In this document: piece by piece, positions 7,637 through 12,443 of the stretch
How the letters are laid out: every line of letters begins with the position of its first letter
Position numbering within the stretch: position 1 is the stretch's first letter
Assembly: GCA_964622895.1 (NCBI GenBank)
Contig: CAZUSB010000016.1
Span: 1-14,693, forward strand
Length of the DNA: 14,693 bases
Origin: JAGOZV01 sp964622895
GTDB taxonomy: Bacteria; Patescibacteriota; Saccharimonadia; Saccharimonadales; Saccharimonadaceae
Direction of reading: 5' to 3'
Program-made: the position numbers and the translations under genes
Notes under the pieces: model-generated
Seen by the model: only the letters and a program-made list of their open reading frames with translations
Database searches by the model: none
Told to the model about the DNA's origin: nothing

Positions 7637-8545
7637 GTTTTATCACCTCCTTGGTTAATGACTTGTACGCCCTGGCGCCTTTTGAAAACTTGTCATACAC
7701 TCCAATCGGTACACCATGACTCGGAGCCTCGGCGACTCTAATATTGCGCGGAATAACAGTATCAAATATTTTTCCAGGGAAGTGTTTTTTGATTTCTGAG
7801 TGAACCTGTGAACTAAGCGTCGTCCGTGCATCTACCATAGTTGGGAGTACACCAACTATATCTAATGTTGGATTCATGCCTTTTCGGATGAGCTTGACGG
7901 TCTCAAGTAGCTGACCTAACCCCTCTAGCGCATAAAATTCTGTCTGAACAGGCAACAATATGTAGTCTGAAGCGATCAACCCATTAATCGTCAATAGACT
8001 GAGGCTCGGTGGATTGTCTATAATTATATAATCAAACTGATAGTCTGTGGTAGCAATCGCGCTTTTAAGGCGAGAAAACCGCCTATCGGCTTGCGCCAAC
8101 TCCGCCTCGGTATTAGCAAGTGCCGGTACAGTTGGTACAATATAAAGATTTTTGTAATCAGTCATTAATACCGCCGAGTCAAAATTGGTTTGTTCAGCCA
8201 CCACCTCACTTGAGGTATAAATTAAACTGTTTTTGTCTACACCAAATCCACTAGTGGCGTTACCTTGCGGGTCAAAATCTATCAGCAAAGTNNNNNNNNN
8301 NNNNNNNNNNNNNNNNNNNNNNNNNNNNNNNNNNNNNNNNNNNNNNNNNNNNNNNNNNNNNNNNNNNNNNNNNNNNNNNNNNNNNNNNNNNCTACACCAA
8401 ATCCACTAGTGGCGTTACCTTGCGGGTCAAAATCTATCAGCAAAGTCTTTTTGCCACTTTTTGCTAGATAATAGGCTAAATTAATAGCAGTAGTCGTCTT
8501 GCCGACACCCCCCTTTTGATTTGTCACAGAAATAACCGTACTCAT
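7623..8545 (-). CDS. parA: ParA chromosome-partitioning ATPase (split by an assembly gap)
   Basis: Walker-type ATPase that drives segregation of ParB-parS complexes. The gene is interrupted by 100 N at 8292-8391, but the 55 bp on each side of the N run are identical. If the duplicate and the Ns are removed, one open frame of 255 aa results, the usual ParA length. In that merged numbering: deviant Walker A KGGVGKTT (11-18), LIDFDPQGN (36-44), Walker B YIIIDNPPS (121-129), and the VIPRNIRVAEAPSHG segment (212-226) typical of Soj/ParA. I regard the gene as intact in the organism and the break as artefactual. ATG 8545 lies 8 nt after a perfect -10 box. It is cotranscribed with parB. Confidence 0.93.
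7642..7650 (-). promoter_or_regulatory. Consensus Shine-Dalgarno of parB
   Basis: On the minus strand GGAGGTGAT, fully complementary to the 3' end of 16S rRNA, lies inside the 3' end of parA. GGAGGT is 8 nt before the GTG start of parB. It fixes that start and shows the organism keeps normal Shine-Dalgarno initiation for internal operon genes. Confidence 0.85.
8237..8291. repeat. 55-bp direct repeat, copy 1 (gap edge)
   Basis: Identical to 8392-8446 over all 55 bases and ends exactly at the N run. Both copies encode the same ParA segment (LIDFDPQGN...). This is best read as two contig ends that overlap but were not merged. Confidence 0.95.
8292..8391. other. Assembly gap of 100 N inside parA
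   Basis: A run of exactly 100 N, the conventional placeholder length. Because the flanks are an exact 55-bp duplicate, the true missing length is probably zero and the contigs overlap here. Confidence 0.97.
8392..8446. repeat. 55-bp direct repeat, copy 2 (gap edge)
   Basis: Exact second copy of 8237-8291, beginning at the first base after the N run. Collapsing the two copies restores a full-length ParA reading frame. Confidence 0.95.
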
Positions 8546-8553
8546 ATATCTAT

Positions 8554-8582
8554 ATTATACCCGTAAAAAGACGCATAAGCAA
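8554..8582 (-). promoter_or_regulatory. parAB promoter, predicted leaderless
   Basis: On the minus strand, -35 TTGCTT (8582-8577), a 17-bp spacer and a perfect -10 TATAAT (8559-8554). ATG 8545 is 8 nt after the -10, without a Shine-Dalgarno. The -35 lies in the T-rich tail of the rplU terminator. Confidence 0.7.
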
Positions 8583-8587
8583 TTTAA

Positions 8588-8616
8588 AAACGCCCGGCGT
8601 ATAAATCCGGACGTTT
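8588..8616 (-). terminator. Rho-independent terminator after rplU
   Basis: On the minus strand, a 10-bp stem AAACGTCCGG / CCGGGCGTTT with one T-G wobble and a 9-nt loop, continuing into a run of five T. It begins 22 bp after the rplU stop and separates rplU from parAB. Confidence 0.85.
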
Positions 8617-8638
8617 CATGGTGAAATTACTGCACTTT

Positions 8639-8947
8639 CTATTTGATTGAAGTAATTTCAATCTGCGTGTATTTTTGACGATGTCCCATCTCTTTGTGAA
8701 CACGTTTTTTAGATTTGTAACGAATTACTCGTACTTTATCACCCTTAACTAAAGGTTCTGTGACCTTGGCGGTTACTTTCACGTTTTTGACAGTTGGAGT
8801 GCCGACACTAACTTTGTCGCCATCAATCACCAACAGTGCGTCAAGCGTGAGCTCTTTCGTTCCTTCCGGGAGGAGGTCCACCAGGAGGGTCTCTTTTTCG
8901 GCGACAATATGTTGCTTGCCACCAATCTTTACGACTGCTTTTGACAT
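8639..8947 (-). CDS. rplU: 50S ribosomal protein L21
   Basis: Structural protein of the large subunit that contacts 23S rRNA. It has 102 aa, standard length. The N-terminal AVVKIGGKQHIVAE and the C-terminal basic signature YKSKKRVHKEMGHRQKYTQ are diagnostic for L21. The usual partner rpmA (L27) does not follow; parAB does, after a terminator, so rplU is a single-gene unit here. It has a strong promoter, a leader of about 30 nt and a Shine-Dalgarno GAAGGA (8960-8955) 7 nt before the ATG, so unlike most first genes in this window it is not leaderless. Confidence 0.97.
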   Translation of the reverse strand: MSKAVVKIGGKQHIVAEKETLLVDLLPEGTKELTLDALLVIDGDKVSVGTPTVKNVKVTAKVTEPLVKGDKVRVIRYKSKKRVHKEMGHRQKYTQIEITSIK

Positions 8948-8984
8948 TGATTTTTCCTTCTTTATTAGTTGATCAATCTTTTAG

Positions 8985-9013
8985 ATTATATCAGATAAGC
9001 TCTAAAATGTAAA
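8985..9013 (-). promoter_or_regulatory. rplU promoter
   Basis: On the minus strand, -35 TTTACA (9013-9008), a 17-bp spacer and the extended -10 TGATATAAT (8993-8985), which is close to ideal. The predicted start near 8979 gives a leader of about 30 nt. The -35 lies in the distal arm of the preceding terminator. Confidence 0.8.
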
Positions 9014-9041
9014 CATCCACCCGACCAGAGTGGATATTTAC
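9009..9041 (-). terminator. Terminator of the surface-protein operon
   Basis: On the minus strand, a 12-bp stem GTAAATATCCAC / GTGGATGTTTAC with one T-G wobble and a 9-nt loop, followed by ATTTTA. It lies 42 bp after the DUF11 gene stop, and its distal arm is shared with the rplU -35. Confidence 0.8.
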
Positions 9042-9083
9042 GTAATGTTTAGTGCGTGTGACTACTCGTCTGCATGCAAGATT

Positions 9084-10481
9084 TTACTTGCCCTCTTTTG
9101 GAGCATCGGTTGTAATAGTTTCTGTTTCTACCTCAACTTCTGGTATATCCAAATCACTTCCTGCGGTCGCAATAAACTGTTTTGGCTCTGTAATTTTCCC
9201 TTTATTCTTGCTGGTATACCAGTAAGTAATACCAAGAGTAATCAAAGCCACTCCGACAATCGCTAATACGACTTCAACTGGACCAGTTCGAGGTAGCTCA
9301 GTCGGCGTAGTGCCACCAGGTACAGTTGTATCCTCACACCTTGGGTCACCTTCTGGGATTCCGGGCTTACATTCGTTCGGCTTACACTCCACATTCACAA
9401 TCACCTCAGCCGTATCGGTTTTTCTTCCAGCATCAGTAGACGCTGAAGCCGTATTAATCAGGCTATTATTGCCACACATCAATTTATCCTTGTCTATCGT
9501 TGCTGTGTAATAAACAAAGGCGTTGGAATTTGGCGTATAATTGCCTATATTAACTCCGGTAGATGCAACTAATCCGTCATTACCAATAGCTTTACCGTTT
9601 CCAGACGGGTTGGTAGCGTTCTTGAGTGTAGACGACCCTTTTGTAAATACAATTCCCTTAGCTGGAGTATCTCGTAAAATAACATTATTTGAGACAGTCT
9701 GTCCAACATTGTCAAATCCGATACGATACTCTAGTTTATCGCCAATCTTGGCGTTAATCTTGTCTACCCACTCACTGGTACCTTGTTTTCGGACTTTTTT
9801 AGATATAGTAAAGTCGGGCGATTTTTGCGTAGTAGCTTTTACACGGAAAGTTGCTATACCTGAATATTCAAAACACCCAGGAACATCACCGTTCATGGAC
9901 TTATAGCCAACTTGTGCACCAGTGCTGGTTACAATGCTATCTGGTAAGGCAAATCCAGTAGCTGCATTGACGTTATTATGATAACGAGCACTCCCCGCTA
10001 GATATTTTAAAGTAAAATCCTTTGAAGAGTTGAATTTTACACTATCCCAAATCTTTTTTGGCGTCGCATTGTCGGCAGAAATAAAGCCGTCAAGCTGATG
10101 GCTCTTGGCACTAGTATTTGGTACATTAGCCATTACTCGAGTGTTTTTTGCTACCAGGTTGTAATTTGCAGCAGCGTTATTGTGAACATACATGCGTACA
10201 ATGTATTCTTTGCCGTCTTCAATGGTTATGTTATCCTGCCAACCACCCGCTCCAGTAATAGCAGCGTCTTTAGCGATGACAAAGTTACGCTCATCGCCAT
10301 AGTTAGGGTTATTGGTAATAGAATTAAATGTTATAAAAGTTGCTGGTTTTTCTATAGTGAATGTTTCACGCTCTGGCCCCCAAGCAAACAGCATGGACGC
10401 CGGAAGAACAACTGCTACCAAAAATGCACTCAATATTGCAATGTAACGTTTATTCTTTATGGTCTGAACTATCTTCTTCAT
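9084..10481 (-). CDS. DUF11 surface protein with signal peptide and LPRTG anchor
   Basis: Predicted exported cell-surface protein of 465 aa. It has an N-terminal signal peptide (basic 1-12, hydrophobic ~13-33, likely cleavage after LFA33), an unassigned beta-rich region (~34-215), a DUF11-like Ig-fold repeat (~220-362), a short Cys/Pro linker with Cys366, 371 and 382, then LPRTG (396-400) followed by a hydrophobic helix (402-421). LPRTG plus helix is the sortase sorting-signal pattern. Unlike a classical signal, it continues for 44 residues (422-465), which are mostly acidic. The Shine-Dalgarno GAGGT lies 7 nt before the ATG. The gene follows the acidic anchor-protein gene after 30 bp, so they are probably cotranscribed. 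The specific function is unknown; adhesion or stalk-like display is a guess. Confidence 0.85.
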   Translation of the reverse strand: MKKIVQTIKNKRYIAILSAFLVAVVLPASMLFAWGPERETFTIEKPATFITFNSITNNPNYGDERNFVIAKDAAITGAGGWQDNITIEDGKEYIVRMYVHNNAAANYNLVAKNTRVMANVPNTSAKSHQLDGFISADNATPKKIWDSVKFNSSKDFTLKYLAGSARYHNNVNAATGFALPDSIVTSTGAQVGYKSMNGDVPGCFEYSGIATFRVKATTQKSPDFTISKKVRKQGTSEWVDKINAKIGDKLEYRIGFDNVGQTVSNNVILRDTPAKGIVFTKGSSTLKNATNPSGNGKAIGNDGLVASTGVNIGNYTPNSNAFVYYTATIDKDKLMCGNNSLINTASASTDAGRKTDTAEVIVNVECKPNECKPGIPEGDPRCEDTTVPGGTTPTELPRTGPVEVVLAIVGVALITLGITYWYTSKNKGKITEPKQFIATAGSDLDIPEVEVETETITTDAPKEGK

Positions 10482-10511
10482 TTTTATTACCTCTTTTATA
10501 TCCTTTCCTTA

Positions 10512-12028
10512 TTAACCATCCACTCGCCCATCATTGCCAACTGGTTGTCCTTCGTCATTCGTCTCTAACTCTCCTGCGCCACTCTCGCTAAGCTCTTCTT
10601 GGCGCTCTGGTGTAATAACACTATTCGCATCTTCCGCAACAGGTGCATTAGAAATTTCTTCTTCCCTCTCTGCTGGAGTTACCTCTGTAGCTCCTGGGGC
10701 AGTTTCACCTGACGGCTCATTTACCGGAGGGATATAGTTATCGGGGGGCGTTGTAACATCAGTTTCTTGTTGCAAATCTTCATCTGGAGCCTCAACACGA
10801 TCATCTCCCATACCTAAGTCTTCTGGTAAGTCTGGATTAACATTAATATCTAATTCAGGAGCTTTCTCTTCTGGTTCTGGTTCAGGTTCTGGTTCTGGTT
10901 CAGGAGTTGGGTCAGGTGTTTCAGGAGTTGGAGGTACCGGCATTGGAAGATCTGGATTATATGGGACTACTGGTAGATCCGGAATCTGTTCGTCTAGGCT
11001 AATTATTTGCCAGCCACAGTCTGCTCTCCATGTAAAGTGTACTTCTTCTCCATTCTTGTTTAAGCCTGTCATTATAACCGCTGTACCTTCACCTTGTTCT
11101 ATATAAGACTGCACTAGCTCGGGTGTGCCGTCTGCCCCCTCTATGTTGTACATAGAGTAGTAGGATAACCCTTCTAGGCTCATTGTTGAAAATTCTGCAC
11201 TTTCTAGATAACTCATTATATCCGCATGAGCCTCCGCCCACGCCTCAGGATTAGAGGCGAACATAGTTTCGGTCTCTTCTACTCCCGACCAGTCTGAACC
11301 CCTGAAGATAGTATGATAAACAACAGCTAAACGATGCGGGTCTTCTTTACCAATCTGTAGCCATTCTTTAATCATGTCGTTTTGCTGCTCCTGAACTGTT
11401 TCACCCCGTAAACTGCCATCTGCATTTAAAATCTCGGAGCGAGGACCCATTGAGTAATAACTTTCTTTATCTTGACTAAAGAATCCATAATTTATGGCCT
11501 CATAATCATTTATCGACTCTATAGAGCTTAAGGTCTCTTGTTGAGAGCCGTCGATATCTAGTAGCTTTTCGTCTGGGTCATGGCCTAGATAATGGCTGAC
11601 ACCTGCTTCACTTGATAGCTCATCCTGCTGGGCATTCTCGTTATTACTTAGCCCAGCTACGACGCCGGCTCCTATGGCAAAGCCAAGGACACCTGCTAGT
11701 ATAGCTTTGCCATTTCGCCTAAANNNNNNNNNNNNNNNNNNNNNNNNNNNNNNNNNNNNNNNNNNNNNNNNNNNNNNNNNNNNNNNNNNNNNNNNNNNNN
11801 NNNNNNNNNNNNNNNNNNNNNNNCATTTAGGCTTGAGTTTAGATCCTCATATTTTTCGTTAGCTTCAAAAACCTCTGGAGACATTATTTCTTGAGGACTA
11901 TTCTCGGGAGATAAATTTTCTTGTGCTGTTTCGGTGATTTCTTCAGTTACTTTCACTTCTACGGATTCGCCGTCACTAGTTAAATCTCGCATCCTCTCGG
12001 CAATACTTTTTCTAGGTTGCTCACTCAT
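10512..12028 (-). CDS. Membrane-anchored acidic Pro/Glu-rich surface protein (split by a gap)
   Basis: Not recognised. The gene is cut by 100 N (11724-11823). The 5' part (ATG 12028) encodes 68 mostly acidic, hydrophilic residues from MSEQPRKSIAERMRDL. The 3' part encodes 403 stop-free residues: a basic FRRNGK, one transmembrane helix (AILAGVLGFAIGAGVVAGL), a folded-looking domain containing HRLAVVYHTIF and WRADCGWQII, then a Pro/Glu stretch (TPEPEPEPEPEPEE) and a very acidic tail. The layout suggests a type II protein with a cytoplasmic N-terminus and an extracellular C-terminus. The two parts are out of frame across exactly 100 N, but the N count is arbitrary. I chose ATG 12028 because GAGGAG lies 6 nt upstream; TTG 12034 is not supported. 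That one gene spans the gap is inference. Confidence 0.7.
10871..10906. repeat. Tandem 18-bp unit encoding Pro-Glu repeats
   Basis: Two 18-bp units (10871-10888 and 10889-10906), identical at 16 of 18 positions, each made of CTGGTT CTGGTT plus a CAGGNN hexamer. On the minus strand they encode the EPEPEP run of the acidic surface protein. Such arrays can change length by slippage in multiples of 6 bp without breaking the frame. Confidence 0.8.
11724..11823. other. Assembly gap of 100 N inside the acidic surface-protein gene
   Basis: Exactly 100 N. The flanks are not duplicates here, unlike the parA gap. Short inverted ends GCCTAAA (11717-11723) and TTTAGGC (11826-11832) could mark a hairpin, but 7 bp may be chance. 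The reading frame changes across the placeholder length, so the real distance is probably not 100. Confidence 0.95.
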
Positions 12029-12114
12029 TACCAACTCCTCTCAAAATTTGATCTCATTACCTCTATTGTTGCATATTCATGCATTTTTGTCAAGTTTTGT
12101 GGTTCTTTTGCCAT
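12028..12114 (-). CDS. Possible 28-codon ORF coupled to the surface-protein gene
   Basis: A short ORF, MAKEPQNLTK...RSW, runs for 28 codons and ends in TAATG, so its TAA stop shares one base with the ATG of the next gene. That arrangement is typical of translational coupling. A weak Shine-Dalgarno AAGGA (12130-12126) lies 11 nt upstream, and a promoter candidate is at 12188-12159. The peptide resembles nothing I know. It could be a regulatory leader, a small protein, or chance, since a stop-free run of 28 codons is not rare. A second promoter candidate lies inside it. Confidence 0.35.
   Translation of the reverse strand: MAKEPQNLTKMHEYATIEVMRSNFERSW
12035..12040 (-). promoter_or_regulatory. 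Shine-Dalgarno deciding the surface-protein start
   Basis: On the minus strand GAGGAG lies 6 nt before ATG 12028 and immediately abuts TTG 12034, which is therefore too close to be the start. Confidence 0.75.
12065..12093 (-). promoter_or_regulatory. Candidate promoter proximal to the surface-protein operon
   Basis: On the minus strand, a perfect -35 TTGACA (12093-12088), a 17-bp spacer and -10 AACAAT (12070-12065) preceded by TGC, an extended -10 context. It would give a leader of about 30 nt to ATG 12028. It lies within the 28-codon ORF, so the two interpretations compete. Confidence 0.45.
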
Positions 12115-12158
12115 ATCTGACTATTTCCTTATTTATTTTCTATATAATCCTTATGCCA

Positions 12159-12188
12159 ATATTAACACAGCCCTTGAATTTGTGTCAA
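12159..12188 (-). promoter_or_regulatory. Candidate distal promoter of the surface-protein operon
   Basis: On the minus strand, a perfect -35 TTGACA (12188-12183), an 18-bp spacer and -10 TAATAT (12164-12159) preceded by TGT, an extended -10. It would start transcription near 12152 and include the 28-codon ORF. The 12115-12204 stretch otherwise shows nothing further. Confidence 0.45.
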
Positions 12189-12204
12189 AGATTATGCGAG
12201 TCAA

Positions 12205-12387
12205 TCACCACAGCGGATCGCTTTCTAAATCTTCCTCTACGCTACGCCAAAATTTCTCTAGTCTCTCTTCCTGTACTGGCTCGTCAAGATTTAATTGCAT
12301 CTCATAATAATCGGCACTTTGTGTATTAAACTGTGCGTCGTCTTCAATCGGTTGTAATATTAAATTTGAAATGTTTATTTTTAGCAT
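12205..12387 (-). CDS. Orphan small acidic protein, 60 aa
   Basis: Not recognised. The protein is hydrophilic and acidic, begins MLKINISNLILQPIEDD and has a predicted helical second half (EERLEKFWRSVEEDLESD). No signal peptide, transmembrane helix or cysteine is present, so it is probably cytosolic. Support for a real gene is mainly the near-consensus promoter, with the -10 just 10 nt before the ATG. It sits between ileS and the surface-protein operon and is the only gene in the window ending in TGA. A palindrome in its promoter hints at repression. A regulatory or anti-sigma-like role would be speculation. Confidence 0.65.
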   Translation of the reverse strand: MLKINISNLILQPIEDDAQFNTQSADYYEMQLNLDEPVQEERLEKFWRSVEEDLESDPLW

Positions 12388-12391
12388 TTAT

Positions 12392-12420
12392 ACTATCATC
12401 ATATCATAAATAATGATAGT
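12392..12420. promoter_or_regulatory. Operator-like inverted repeat in the small-gene promoter
   Basis: Perfect 8-bp arms ACTATCAT (12392-12399) and ATGATAGT (12413-12420) are separated by 13 bp. The dyad covers the -10 and the whole spacer, a position where a bound repressor would exclude polymerase. It has no T tract, so it is not a terminator. Confidence 0.45.
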
Positions 12421-12426
12421 TGTCAA
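12398..12426 (-). promoter_or_regulatory. Promoter of the 60-aa gene
   Basis: On the minus strand, a perfect -35 TTGACA (12426-12421), a 17-bp spacer and the extended -10 TGATATGAT (12406-12398). The ATG is 10 nt downstream with no Shine-Dalgarno, so a leader of 0-4 nt is expected. One of the strongest promoters by sequence in the window. Confidence 0.75.
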
Positions 12427-12443
12427 ACTCAGCCATCAACAGC

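Noticed and set aside
8237..8446. Duplicated parA segment as a real tandem duplication or programmed frameshift
   Set aside because: The copies meet the N run exactly at both edges and collapsing them gives a normal ParA, so an assembly overlap is simpler.
10366..10375. parS half-site TGTTTCACG inside the DUF11 gene
   Set aside because: Only one half matches; the other half (GTGAAACA) is absent and it lies in the signal-peptide coding region.
11398..11416. GTTTCAC...GTAAAC resembling parS
   Set aside because: The spacing is wrong and the second half is mismatched; it lies within coding sequence.
11696..12034. ORF running through the N block in one frame
   Set aside because: The frame through exactly 100 N is arbitrary. 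The frame that is open after the gap and encodes a transmembrane helix is a different one.
11934..12329. 131-aa plus-strand ORF with a TATAAT at 12143
   Set aside because: It is antisense to a Shine-Dalgarno-led gene and to the 60-aa gene, its composition is not protein-like, and the -10 is only 4 nt before an internal ATG.
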